From NCBI RefSeq assembly GCF_002368415.1, contig NZ_AP018290.1, positions 9,601,717 to 9,665,716 on the forward strand: 64,000 bases of DNA, written 5' to 3'. Below, piece by piece: positions 1 to 8,469 of the stretch; the stretch's first letter is position 1; every line of letters starts with the position of its first letter. Made by a program: the position numbers and the translations under genes. This DNA is from Calothrix sp. NIES-4105. GTDB lineage: Bacteria > Cyanobacteriota > Cyanobacteriia > Cyanobacteriales > Nostocaceae. Below the pieces are notes generated by a model that was given only the letters and a program-made list of their open reading frames with translations, was not told the DNA's origin and did no database searches.

Positions 1-44
1 CGTAGCATAGGCCAAAACGCCTGTGCAGTGATCACCTACATAAT

Positions 45-71
45 ATCCGTTACATCCGTTGTATCCGTTGC
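45..71. repeat. ATCCGTT heptad repeat
   Basis: Three to four near-perfect copies of the heptad ATCCGTT follow each other. The same heptads recur as an inverted pair at 14478-14578. This is typical of short tandem repeats in spacers of filamentous cyanobacteria. The flanking bases show no gene before the ATG at 167. Confidence 0.6.
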
Positions 72-166
72 AAACTTCATCAACATAAATTTTATTTAAA
101 GAAAGAAAAAAGTATATTTGTACGTAGTAAAGTTAGTACAATAAAACTCACGATACAGGGTAAGGC

Positions 167-1069
167 ATGACTAAAAAGCCCTTCGACCAATTTGCAAAGC
201 AGTTTTTTAATACATTTTTAAGTCCATATGGCAGAGTCGATCTGAATTTTGAAGTTCCTGGGGAATCTCAATTCATAGACATACTATTTGCTCCATCTAC
301 TCAACCAAACGAGACACCAGAATCTCTACGTTTACTGCATCGGATTGCATCAGTCCCCTGTGTAATCGAACCTTACCGAAAACCACCAGATAAGAGTGAC
401 ATTCGTAGCTGTGTACAAAAAATGTTCTTTGTGCAGGCAGATTATGAGCGCAAAGCGAATGCAGAAGAAAGAATTGTAAACGAAGAAGAGCTACCATCAC
501 TATGGATTATTACTCCCACAGCATCAGACCAAATTCGTGAATACTGTATATCAAGTCCTAGTGCTAACTGGGGAAAGGGTATATATACTTCACCTGGTGT
601 GCTGAGAGTAGCAATAATTGTAGCCAACAAACTACCTCGCACCCCAGAAACATTATTTTTTAGGCTGTTTGGAACTGGTAAAGTTCAGGAGCGGGCAATA
701 AAAGAAGTCAAAGCGCTACCTCTTGACGATAAGCAACGTCCTCAAATACTAAAGCTATTATCAAGCTGGAAAATTACTATAGAAGTAGAACAACCAACAA
801 ATGAAGATGAAAGGAGACTAGCTATGCTGCTTGAGGAAGTTTATCAAGAGTGGGAAGAAAAAACTAGGCGCCAAGGACTTGAGCAAGGACGAGAACTCGG
901 GCAAAGTCTTTTAATTGAAAATATGCTTAAAGCTCGTTTTGGCGAACTTGACTCGGAGCTAACTAGTATTATTCCATTATTGCTAGCACTGCCTACTGAA
1001 GAATACGCCAATTTATTATTAAGCTTGTCTAATATATCTCGCTCAGACCTAATAGCTCGTTTTAAATAA
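167..1069 (+). CDS. DUF4351-like / Rpn-type hypothetical protein
   Basis: A 300-residue soluble protein of a type common in cyanobacteria. The first ~200 residues resemble the Rpn/PD-(D/E)XK-like proteins that often precede a DUF4351-type tail, but I cannot point to a full nuclease motif. Residues ~220-245 form a charged, Gln/Glu-rich stretch (EEVYQEWEEKTRRQ, then GLEQG). The last 60 residues (MLKARFGELDSEL...) look like DUF4351. The upstream spacing to the ATG is AT-rich, with no strong Shine-Dalgarno. The C-terminal third is duplicated directly downstream (1221-1502). The function is not known; involvement in recombination or transposition is only a family-level guess. Confidence 0.75.
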   Translation: MTKKPFDQFAKQFFNTFLSPYGRVDLNFEVPGESQFIDILFAPSTQPNETPESLRLLHRIASVPCVIEPYRKPPDKSDIRSCVQKMFFVQADYERKANAEERIVNEEELPSLWIITPTASDQIREYCISSPSANWGKGIYTSPGVLRVAIIVANKLPRTPETLFFRLFGTGKVQERAIKEVKALPLDDKQRPQILKLLSSWKITIEVEQPTNEDERRLAMLLEEVYQEWEEKTRRQGLEQGRELGQSLLIENMLKARFGELDSELTSIIPLLLALPTEEYANLLLSLSNISRSDLIARFK

Positions 1070-1220
1070 TAAGTTTAGTTCATAATAAGTCTTAACCCCT
1101 AATTCGCTCTTCTGTATTCTCCGCGCGGAAGGATTTGGGGGTTAAATTTTCCCTATTTCTTAAAACCTGGTAATTTCCATTCCTGTAAAATCACAACAGT
1201 TTCGCACAAGGAGAATAGCT

Positions 1221-1502
1221 ATGCTGCTCGAAGAAGTTTATCAAGAGTGGGAAGAAAAAACCAGGCGCCAAGGACTTGAGCAAGGACTCGAGCAAGGACT
1301 CGAGCAAGGACTCGAGCAAGGACTTGAGCAAGGGCAAAGTCTTTTAATTCAAAATATGCTTAAAGCTCGTTTTGGCGAACTTGACCCGGAGCTAGCTAGT
1401 ATCATTCCATTATTGCTAGCACTGCCTACTGAAGAATACACTAATTTATTATTAAGCTTGTCTAATATATCTCGCGAAGACTTGCTAGCTCGTTTTGAAT
1501 AA
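1221..1502 (+). CDS. Partial duplicate of the preceding gene's C-terminus with LEQG repeats
   Basis: The 93-residue frame repeats the last third of the gene at 167-1069 (MLLEEVYQEWEEKTRRQ...LLARFE) with high identity. The difference is an expanded LEQG tract: five 12-bp units at about 1273-1335 against about one and a half in the parent. AAGGAG lies about 10 bp before the ATG, but the same AAGGAG-ATG arrangement is internal coding sequence in the parent (near 812-826), so it was copied rather than built. It is probably a non-functional fragment, although it could be translated as a free DUF4351-like tail. Confidence 0.55.
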   Translation: MLLEEVYQEWEEKTRRQGLEQGLEQGLEQGLEQGLEQGQSLLIQNMLKARFGELDPELASIIPLLLALPTEEYTNLLLSLSNISREDLLARFE

Positions 1503-1510
1503 TAACGTTG

Positions 1511-1539
1511 GTAGAGATGCGATTTAATCGCGTCTCTAC
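1511..1539. repeat. Palindromic spacer repeat (GAGACGCGATTAAATC type)
   Basis: A 29-bp near-perfect inverted repeat whose right arm reads TTTAATCGCGTCTCTAC. Half-copies of the right arm occur near 19337-19352 and 48144-48160. It could act as a transcription stop after the fragment gene, but no T-run follows. Confidence 0.5.
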
Positions 1540-1609
1540 ACCGTCTGGAATAACGTATAATTTGCAACAGTTTCGCGCGTTGAAGAAGGCGCCATTTTAA
1601 ATATCGAGT

Positions 1610-3268
1610 ATGAATACTAACATCCAAGAACAGGAAACCGCGCGCGCAGAACAAACAGTTGAAAGATTTATACGCCGTTTCGACCAGTCTTATTTATACT
1701 TGGCATATCATGCAGCGCTTCCCCTCGTTCTAACTCCGGAACTTATAAATTTCCTGCGAGTGCAGTTTCTCCGTAGCGAAAATGTACCTTGGGTTGCAGA
1801 AGTTGATTTATTACTATCTGATTTGTGTCGTCCTGTTGGATATGAGCTTTATGCTATGGATACCGGAGTACGCGCGTATCTCATCGACCAAATGGAAAAT
1901 ACACTGGGTGAAGCGCGGATGCGGGATGTAGCAAAAAGCTTAATTGGCTACGTTAAATATTTAGCTCAAACCAATCCCCATATTAGCTCCAAAGAACTAC
2001 AAACACAGCAATGGGCAGCAATGGTGTATATCACAGAAAAGCGCGCGCAAGCAGTCAGCGAAATTACCCAAGCTTTTCAAAATGCAGCTTCTACCAATGA
2101 TGGCGCCATACAAAGTTTAGTAAACCGGGCAGAAATGGCAAGGTTAGCAAAAATAACCGAGGAACTTGCTCCACAGTTAAGAAATTATGAAAACTTAGTA
2201 AAATACGCGCGGGTAGTAAGTCAGGTATTAAGCGACCCTACCAGTGTAAAAGAAGAAGATTTACGTCGTACCTATCAAGTTGCACCAAAATTAGAGCTTA
2301 CCTTACCACAAGAGTTTATACCTGGAGAGAAACAACCAACTAATTTACCAATATTACAACGATTTGAATTTGAGACAGCCAAGGTAGAGCTTAAAAAGCG
2401 TACTGGCATTTTTAGACGTGGCAACACAACAGAAATTACTCGCAGTCGCAGTAGTGCCAGGTTTTTTGCCGAACCTTTAGGAAACGACATCATTTTAGAA
2501 ATGGTGGAAATACCAAGTGGCAGCTTTATAATGGGGGCGCCTGCAAGCGAAGAAGGAAGTAGAGATAATGAACGTCCTCAACATCAAGTCAACGTACCTA
2601 GCTTTTTCATGAGCAAGTATCCCATCACTCAAGCACAAGGGCGCCAAGTAGCTGCACTAGAACAAATTAATAAGTCACTAAAACCAGAACCCTCACGCTT
2701 CAAAGGTGATAATCTTCCTGTAGAGCGTGTCTCTTGGTTTGATGCCGTCGAATTTTGCGCTCGACTATCGCAGTATACCAAACGTGAATATAGACTACCA
2801 AGCGAAGCAGAATGGGAGTACGCTTGTCGTGCTGGAACAAATACACCATTTTACTTTGGCGAGATCATTACAACTGAATTAGCGAACTACTGTGGAATAG
2901 ACGAGAAGGTAGAAGGTACTAAATATAAAGGTTCTTATGGGCAAGGACCGAAAGGGGAATATAGGAAACAAACGACAGAAGTCGGAATTTTTCCAGCAAA
3001 TGCTTTTGGTTTATACGACATGCACGGAAATGTGTGGGAATGGTGCATGGATGATTGGCATAGTAATTATGAAGGGGCGCCTAATAATGGAAGTGCTTGG
3101 ATTAGCAAAAACAAAAGTACTAATAATAATCATTCACAGATGCTGCGCGGCGGTTCGTGGAGCAGCTATCCTGAATTCTGCCGTTCGGCGTTTTGCTTCA
3201 GCTACGTCCCCGACATCGTCAACAACAGTATTGGCTTTCGGGTTGTGTGCGTTCGAGGACTCTTATAA
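1610..3268 (+). CDS. Formylglycine-generating-enzyme-fold protein, probable DGR target
   Basis: This 552-residue protein has two parts. Residues 1-~290 are an alpha-helical region of a type that recurs in cyanobacterial conflict and signalling proteins (a block like LAYHAALPLVLTPEL, then VPWVAEVDLLLSDL). Residues ~298-548 are an FGE-sulfatase/SUMF1 (C-type lectin-like) domain, with MVEIPSGSFIMG, RLPSEAEWEYACRAG, NAFGLYDMHGNVWEW and LRGGSW in the usual order. The C-terminal ~30 residues carry a run of codons of the form NNY in place of the Asn codons usual in this fold, which is the pattern left by adenine-directed diversification. I see no evidence for sulfatase activation. The likely role is ligand or partner recognition. 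The start ATG is weakly supported because no clear RBS is visible. Confidence 0.85.
   Translation: MNTNIQEQETARAEQTVERFIRRFDQSYLYLAYHAALPLVLTPELINFLRVQFLRSENVPWVAEVDLLLSDLCRPVGYELYAMDTGVRAYLIDQMENTLGEARMRDVAKSLIGYVKYLAQTNPHISSKELQTQQWAAMVYITEKRAQAVSEITQAFQNAASTNDGAIQSLVNRAEMARLAKITEELAPQLRNYENLVKYARVVSQVLSDPTSVKEEDLRRTYQVAPKLELTLPQEFIPGEKQPTNLPILQRFEFETAKVELKKRTGIFRRGNTTEITRSRSSARFFAEPLGNDIILEMVEIPSGSFIMGAPASEEGSRDNERPQHQVNVPSFFMSKYPITQAQGRQVAALEQINKSLKPEPSRFKGDNLPVERVSWFDAVEFCARLSQYTKREYRLPSEAEWEYACRAGTNTPFYFGEIITTELANYCGIDEKVEGTKYKGSYGQGPKGEYRKQTTEVGIFPANAFGLYDMHGNVWEWCMDDWHSNYEGAPNNGSAWISKNKSTNNNHSQMLRGGSWSSYPEFCRSAFCFSYVPDIVNNSIGFRVVCVRGLL
3143..3250 (+). other. Putative DGR variable region (VR) with GC-rich 3' end
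   Basis: Codons between LRGGSW and IGFRVVC fall in two classes. Fifteen probable variable codons (3161-3229) are AGC AGC TAT, TTC, TTT TGC TTC AGC TAC GTC, ATC GTC AAC AAC AGT, and all of them end in C or T. The interspersed framework codons (CCT GAA; TGC CGT TCG GCG; CCC GAC) are those expected of the fold. Templates of FGE-type retroelement targets encode Asn (AAY) at such sites, and mutagenesis at A yields NNY. The segment is visibly richer in GC than the rest of the gene, and the block ATTGGCTTTCGGGTTGTG could serve as the homing-initiation end. That reading is inference: no template or reverse transcriptase is present here. Confidence 0.7.
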
Positions 3269-3271
3269 ACC

Positions 3272-3793
3272 TTGACACTTTTACACTTTTACCCTCTACC
3301 CTTATTTTCTCTTTTTCCTTTTTGCGAGCGCAGCGATCTGAAAAAATTTTTTGAAACCTCTAAATCTTTAGTATCTTACACAGGATTTTCTCTTGCAGAA
3401 TTAGCTCACCTTATAGAAAAAGCAGAACGAGAAATTTTTATTAGGGCAAATGGAGCAATAACAACTAAGGAATACCGTCATAACCAATTATTGGAGCGTT
3501 CTAAAGTTGTGGCAGAGGTTGAAACTGCTTGGAATCAGGTAAAATCTATAGGGGCGCCAATTAATTTAACAATTAATGACCATACAACAGATGCTGCCTT
3601 AAATCGCTTTAAAACTTACCTTCTTGATGGCTATGACCTTTTTATACTTGAAACGATGTCTACTGAAAGCATAAGAAATATAATTACCGATGACGGTGAT
3701 TTTGTTACTATCCCAGGAATAGAAGTTTTTACGTGCAATCTAAATGCAATTAATGCTGCACAAGCTCAAGGGAAGCTTGTTGTGAGAAGTTAG
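3272..3793 (+). pseudogene. 5'-truncated PIN-domain-like gene
   Basis: From about residue 25 on, the 173-codon frame resembles the middle and end of a PIN-domain ribonuclease (LDGYDLFILETM, then TDDGDFVTIPGIEVFTCN with the late acidic residues). The expected N-terminal beta strand with the first catalytic Asp is absent. The first ~25 codons instead come from the T-rich DNA just after the variable-region gene (3272-3345), so the initiating half of the gene appears lost. The frame overlaps the convergent amidase by 54 bp. No partner antitoxin is visible. A functional short protein cannot be excluded, but it would lack the usual active site. Confidence 0.6.
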
Positions 3794-5206
3794 ATTCCCG
3801 ACTTTCATAATGGAAGCTGCTAAATTTAATAATTGCATATCCTGCCATCTCTTCCCAACTAGTTGCAACCCAATAGGAAGTCCTTGTTGAGTTTTTCCTA
3901 CTGGTAACACTACTACTGGATTCCCAGTTAAGGTAAATATACTTGTAAATGTGGCACATGCATCTAAATAAGGAACTTTTTGTCCTTCAATTTCAAATGC
4001 TTTGCCAACAGGTTGATGGGGAAAAGCTGGTATTGCGGTTGTCGGAACTAACCATGCATCCCATTGTTCAAGAAAATTTTCTACTTGGCTGGTAAAGTAA
4101 TCACGTCTTGCCATTGATGCCGCATATTGTTTAATCTGAATGCGTGTACCTTGTAAGGCGCCTTTAATTACATTAGCACCACTAAACAAGCGTCGTAGGT
4201 CATTAAAAAAAGTTGGTTGTTTGGGAATTGGTCGAGAACTTAGCCATGCTCCCGTTAACTCTCCATAAGTTTGAACCGCAGCAGTATAATCAAAATCCAA
4301 CGGACTTGCTTTTTCTACTGTGCAACCTAACTGTTGTAGGGTATGTGCTAAGTTCTCTAACGTCGCGCGCGTTTGGGAGGTGACACTTATACCAAAGTTA
4401 TCCGTCCAAGCAATACGATATGAGTTTAAAGAACGTTCCGAGTCATCTTCTTTGATTACAGGTGGAACTTGCCAAAACTTATTATCAGCACCTTCTACAA
4501 GTGAAAGCCAAATTTTTAAATCTTCAACTGAACGGGACATTGCTCCAGCAGCATACATATACTGTAACGCATTGTTGCCTTCTAACATCGCAGGCCATGC
4601 TCCTGCCATTGAAACACGCTGTTCGGTAGGTTTAAATCCAAATACACCACAGAAGTGTGCAGGTATTCGTCCCGAACCACCCAAACCACTACATAAATCT
4701 AAAGGTGAAAACCCTGCTGCAACTGCTGCTGCACTACCACCACTACTCCCACCTGGTGTATACGCTAAGTTCCAAGGGTTATTAGTGCGTCCAAAATCTG
4801 AGTTCGTTTGCGCGTCTGATGCAAAAATGGGAAGATTTGTTTTACCAAGCAGTATTCCTCCGGCGCCTAGTATTCTAGAAATAACGGTAGCATCATGTTT
4901 GGGAATGTAATTTGCAAACCCTTTATAACCGCAAGTCGTTCGCATTTGAACAGTTTCGTAACAATCTTTGGCAGTAAAAGGAACACCATGCAATATTCCC
5001 CATATTTCCCCTTTTGCTAAAGCTTCATCTGCTGCCGTAGCGCGCTTTCGTGCCCCTTCTTCATCTAAAGTAATAAAGGCATTGATTTTTGGGTTATGTT
5101 TGGCAATGTGGTTTAAATGAGCTTCCAAAACTTCGGTAGCAGACACTTCACGATTTTGAATAGCTTTGGCTAACTGATAGGCAGGTAAGAAAACAAGGTT
5201 ACTCAT
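3740..5206 (-). CDS. Amidase signature family amidase
   Basis: A 488-residue hydrolase of the amidase-signature family (GatA-like), which cleaves carboxylic amides in the cytosol. The Ser-cisSer-Lys triad can be read: Lys in VPFTAKD (residues ~76-82), Ser in the glycine-rich GGSSGGSAAAVAAG (~152-165), and the nucleophile in GLGGSGRIPAHFCG (~173-186). Length and domain order are normal for stand-alone amidases. There is no gatB or gatC nearby, so it is unlikely to be the tRNA amidotransferase subunit; the substrate is unknown. The extreme C-terminus overlaps the truncated PIN frame on the other strand. The divergent AraC-type regulator sits 99 bp upstream on the same strand. Confidence 0.85.
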   Translation of the reverse strand: MSNLVFLPAYQLAKAIQNREVSATEVLEAHLNHIAKHNPKINAFITLDEEGARKRATAADEALAKGEIWGILHGVPFTAKDCYETVQMRTTCGYKGFANYIPKHDATVISRILGAGGILLGKTNLPIFASDAQTNSDFGRTNNPWNLAYTPGGSSGGSAAAVAAGFSPLDLCSGLGGSGRIPAHFCGVFGFKPTEQRVSMAGAWPAMLEGNNALQYMYAAGAMSRSVEDLKIWLSLVEGADNKFWQVPPVIKEDDSERSLNSYRIAWTDNFGISVTSQTRATLENLAHTLQQLGCTVEKASPLDFDYTAAVQTYGELTGAWLSSRPIPKQPTFFNDLRRLFSGANVIKGALQGTRIQIKQYAASMARRDYFTSQVENFLEQWDAWLVPTTAIPAFPHQPVGKAFEIEGQKVPYLDACATFTSIFTLTGNPVVVLPVGKTQQGLPIGLQLVGKRWQDMQLLNLAASIMKVGNLTSHNKLPLSLCSINCI

Positions 5207-5305
5207 CGGTTGATTGGAATACTACATTCCATCAGCTTATTGAGTATAGCCTATGTTTGTCGCATCAATTCTTCCGCAAAATATCGCAATCTTCCGATTG
5301 TGTAA

Positions 5306-6196
5306 TTAAAGCGCGCCTCTATATAATTTGGGTGTTGTAGTTGTGTATTTACGAAAAACGCGCGCAAAGTGGCTAGGACTTTGGAAACCTACTTGCTGAC
5401 AAACTTCTAAAATTGTTAATTCCTGGTTATGTAGTAATTGCTTTGCTTTCTCTACTCGACATTTAGTTATATACTGATGAGGAGCAAACCCTATTGACTG
5501 TTTAAATAAGGTGGCAAAGTAGTGAGGACTCATCTGAGCTACTACTGCAAGTTCTGCCAAGGACAAGTTTTGGTCGAGATGCTCATTAATATAAGCAATT
5601 ATTTCGCTCAGTTTATAGTTCGGTAGTCCATTTGTGTACTGTTTGATATTTTGTGTTTGTGTAGAGTAGCGTTTAATCAAATGAACTCCAAGCGCTGTTG
5701 CCATCGACTCTGCATACAAACGACTATCTACCCCAGTAGTTTTTAATTCTTTTTTCAGTTCTAGCCCTATTTGATATATTAACGGGTCAAATCCAAAAAC
5801 CTGTGGTTTAATTTCTATTTTATTAACATCAACTGCTTCGTGAACGGCACCTGCAAGTTTATCTGATTCAACAACCAGTAAAATAAACTCAGCATTCCCA
5901 TAAGCTTGAGTTTTAATATCATAATAAGCAGGAATGATACCAATATTACCGCTAACAAAGTCTTTATATACCCGTTTGTTAACTTTAAATTCTTTTGCCT
6001 GATACCCAAGCCCAATACTGATGGTATTATGTGGAAAGTTATATTCAGGAGTATCGTGTGCAGGTTGGCGATGGTATTCAAGGTAAATACCATGCCATCC
6101 TATAGAGTGACTTGAAATAATTGGCGCCACTGGAAGAATTTGTTTAATCGCATCGCATAACTGGAAGTCAATCTTAACGCTTGGTTTCTTTTGCAT
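5306..6196 (-). CDS. AraC family transcriptional regulator
   Basis: A 296-residue regulator. The last ~100 residues are a double helix-turn-helix AraC/XylS DNA-binding domain: NLSLAELAVVAQMSPHYFATL (first HTH), then LTILEVCQQVGFQSPSHFARVF (second HTH, with the typical GF.S.SHF.R.F signature) and TPKLYR. Residues 1-~180 form a sensing domain with no recognised ligand motif. The same-strand amidase follows after 99 bp, so co-regulation is possible, but no operator was recognised. Its start ATG lies 58 bp from the divergent gene at 6254, leaving a short shared promoter region. Confidence 0.88.
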   Translation of the reverse strand: MQKKPSVKIDFQLCDAIKQILPVAPIISSHSIGWHGIYLEYHRQPAHDTPEYNFPHNTISIGLGYQAKEFKVNKRVYKDFVSGNIGIIPAYYDIKTQAYGNAEFILLVVESDKLAGAVHEAVDVNKIEIKPQVFGFDPLIYQIGLELKKELKTTGVDSRLYAESMATALGVHLIKRYSTQTQNIKQYTNGLPNYKLSEIIAYINEHLDQNLSLAELAVVAQMSPHYFATLFKQSIGFAPHQYITKCRVEKAKQLLHNQELTILEVCQQVGFQSPSHFARVFRKYTTTTPKLYRGAL

Positions 6197-6253
6197 CCCT
6201 TTTTAACTTTATTGTAAAATTCTACTATTATATTATAATCATAATCAAAAAAT

Positions 6254-6877
6254 ATGAACCAAATTATTCAAGTAAAAGATGTAGATTTACGGTTGCTTAT
6301 TGATAGATTTGGTATTCAGCTTGTTGAATATAACGAGTTTTTCCGAGAATGGCAGGATGATTTACCAGAAATTACCGATATTGAAAAACAATATTTAAAT
6401 AAAATCAAAGCAGGTTTTGTTAATCTTCTCAACTACCCTCCTTTGCTAGAAAATGTAGTGCGAATGGCAGTGCTTCACCCCCTACTATTTCTTGCTGATT
6501 TATATTTACAACCCTTTTATGCCAGGTCGGAGGAAGGTATTGATATTATTACAGAAGACCAAGGTACCATTATTAAAGGTAAAATTAATACTTTAGTATT
6601 GAAAGACCAGTTTTGGATAATGGTTATCGAGTCTAAAAGAGCTTCATATTCAGTTGAAGCAGGATTAGCGCAAATTCTTGCTTACATGCTTGGTAATCCT
6701 AATCCGGAAAAACCTTGCTATGGGATGATTACCACTGGTGGAAATTTTGTGTTTATTAAACTAGTAAGAGCAGGAACTCCTCAATATGCTCTTTCTAATA
6801 TCTTTGAAGTTCGTAATAGAGGTAATGCTTTATACGATGTGATGAAAATATTGAAACATATTTGTAAGCTAATCTAG
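6254..6877 (+). CDS. PD-(D/E)XK nuclease-fold hypothetical protein
   Basis: A 207-residue cyanobacterial protein of the sort usually labelled a restriction-endonuclease-like (type I R subunit-like) protein. A degenerate PD-(D/E)XK core can be read: EEGIDIITEDQG (the acidic strand), then DQFWIMVIESKR (the ExK strand) followed by a helix (SVEAGLAQILAYML). There is no helicase part, and no methylase or specificity subunit nearby, so it is not a restriction system. It may be a stand-alone nuclease or an inactive relative. Its ATG follows a very AT-rich stretch. Confidence 0.7.
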   Translation: MNQIIQVKDVDLRLLIDRFGIQLVEYNEFFREWQDDLPEITDIEKQYLNKIKAGFVNLLNYPPLLENVVRMAVLHPLLFLADLYLQPFYARSEEGIDIITEDQGTIIKGKINTLVLKDQFWIMVIESKRASYSVEAGLAQILAYMLGNPNPEKPCYGMITTGGNFVFIKLVRAGTPQYALSNIFEVRNRGNALYDVMKILKHICKLI

Positions 6878-6993
6878 TTTTCATCGCTTGCACGCACACG
6901 ACCTAAACAAGAATGACAAGCGGTTGCTATATGAAGTAATCAGGTGTTACTATTGTACTGATTCGCGTTAGGTAAAACTCGAACTTTGTAATT

Positions 6994-7545
6994 ATGACAT
7001 TAGCTGTAGCCAAGTGGACAATAGACGAATACCACCGCATGATTGAAGCTGGTATTTTAGATAATCGCCGTGTGGAATTGTTAAGGGGAGAAATTGTTGA
7101 GATGGCGCCAGAAGGAGAACCACATGCTTACTTTAGCTCTGAGGCAGGCGAGTATCTAACACTATTGTTAGGGGAACTTGCCACAGTTCGTCCAGCTAAA
7201 CCAATTACTCTTCCTGATGGTTCGGAACCTGAACCTGATATTGCTATTGTCCAACGTTTAGGGCGCCAGTACCTACAACACCATCCATATCCAGAAAATA
7301 TTTTTTGGCTAATTGAATATTCAAATACTAGTTTAGAAAAAGACTTAGAAATAAAAAGCGAAATCTACGCAGAAGTTGGTATTGGTGAATACTGGGTAGT
7401 CAACCTTAGAACTAGAGAACTTATAGTATTTCGTAATCCTCAGCATAAAAAATACGTTTCTAAATCTACTTATAGTAGTGGAACAATTTATCCAAAAGCA
7501 TTTCCAAATATAGCTGTATCTGTAAGCGCCATTATTAGCACGTAG
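6994..7545 (+). CDS. Uma2 family endonuclease (DUF820)
   Basis: A 183-residue member of the DUF820/Uma2 family, a PD-(D/E)XK-fold group that is greatly expanded in cyanobacteria. Family hallmarks are visible: WTIDEYHRMIEAGIL, RVELLRGEIVEMAPEG, PEPDIAIV (catalytic Asp), WLIEYSNTSLEKDLEIKSEIYAEVGIGEYWVV (E...K) and the closing strand. Length is normal for the family. Whether it cuts DNA has not been settled for most members. A broken relative occurs at 49333-49519. Confidence 0.88.
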   Translation: MTLAVAKWTIDEYHRMIEAGILDNRRVELLRGEIVEMAPEGEPHAYFSSEAGEYLTLLLGELATVRPAKPITLPDGSEPEPDIAIVQRLGRQYLQHHPYPENIFWLIEYSNTSLEKDLEIKSEIYAEVGIGEYWVVNLRTRELIVFRNPQHKKYVSKSTYSSGTIYPKAFPNIAVSVSAIIST

Positions 7546-7622
7546 GATACATAACAGCAAAAATCATAATAAATCTAAAGCAATTGTAATTTTTCTAGTT
7601 AGTTCCTGAACCAATTTTTAAT

Positions 7623-7718
7623 ATGCTGTTGGTGCTGGTACTTAGTACAGTTCTGGGAGTTATAGCTGGCTGGATTACCCAGAAAGTCTTGCAGTCTCGT
7701 CATTTACTTATTAAGTAA
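7623..7718 (+). CDS. Possible 31-residue single-span membrane protein
   Basis: The frame begins ATG and encodes MLLVLVLSTVLGVIAG followed by a Trp and a basic tail (KVLQSRHLLIK). It looks like one transmembrane helix with a cytoplasmic positive end, similar in build to small subunits of photosynthetic complexes. No ribosome-binding site is evident and I recognise no family. It is the only coding candidate in the 298-bp stretch between the Uma2 gene and the deaminase-like gene, and chance cannot be ruled out. Confidence 0.3.
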   Translation: MLLVLVLSTVLGVIAGWITQKVLQSRHLLIK

Positions 7719-7843
7719 TCTCTCTTTTGCTTGTACAATGTCTCTTATGTACACCCTAATTTTTTGAGTTGATAGAGCGTGAACGTATTAAAATATCCAG
7801 CAGAGTAAATAATTTATATTTCTGCTGTCAGCGCTCAATATTT

Positions 7844-8455
7844 ATGCCAGATTTAGAAGTTGTAGCCAATATTGAAGAACTAGTATCAAATTTAGAACTA
7901 GAAATTGCGGCTTTAATCATGGCGCATATAGAAAATGCTCTTGATTATCAACTAAAAGCATCATCAATATATACGATTCTTATAAGCGGTCAATTAGTAA
8001 AGCCCAAAATGGCAAAGACGAAAACAATTGCTGTAAGCGAGAAAGTAGGTGTAGTTAGTGGTTGGAATTCATTAAATCCTAAATGGACAGAGTTTATAGC
8101 TAAGAATAACGGTATATCGTTGTCACAGAATGAAACATTAGTCGCAGAGTTTTATCAAAATCATATAGAAGAATTTAATAGATATAATTATGAGACAAAA
8201 AAATGGGATTTAGATTCAGAATCAGAGCCAGGTCGTCACTACCGTTCGCACGCAGAAAAACAAATATCAGTAATTAAACCTTGTAATTCTATCGGTGTTT
8301 CTAGAGGTATATGTGAAGAGGATTGCTATCCTTATTTTTGTGCATTAGCTTAAATTAGACAGGAGCATATTGTTGTTGCAGACCCAAATGGTATTTATCT
8401 ATTTTACAGTAACGGTCAAGTAAAATTTGTTTATCATAATAAACAAAGTAAATAG
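7844..8455 (+). pseudogene. Deaminase-fold toxin with an in-frame TAA
   Basis: From ATG 7844 the frame encodes 169 residues ending ...YPYFCALA at a TAA (8351-8353). The C-terminal part carries a zinc-deaminase signature: H136-A-E138 in RSHAEKQ and C157/C161 in GICEEDCYPYF, the HxE...C-x3-C layout of bacterial toxin deaminases. After the TAA the same frame stays open for another 33 codons (IRQEHIVVADPNGIYLFY... to TAG 8453-8455). Their composition and aromatic strands suit the last strands of this fold. The TAA therefore looks like a recent nonsense change, for example from CAA. The neighbouring Imm5-like gene fits a toxin-immunity pair. An alternative is natural termination at 8353. Confidence 0.6.
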
Positions 8456-8469
8456 AGTATAAAATTCAT

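Noticed and set aside
4320-4910. A 196-codon plus-strand frame
   Set aside because: It is antisense to the amidase gene and has the composition of a shadow frame.
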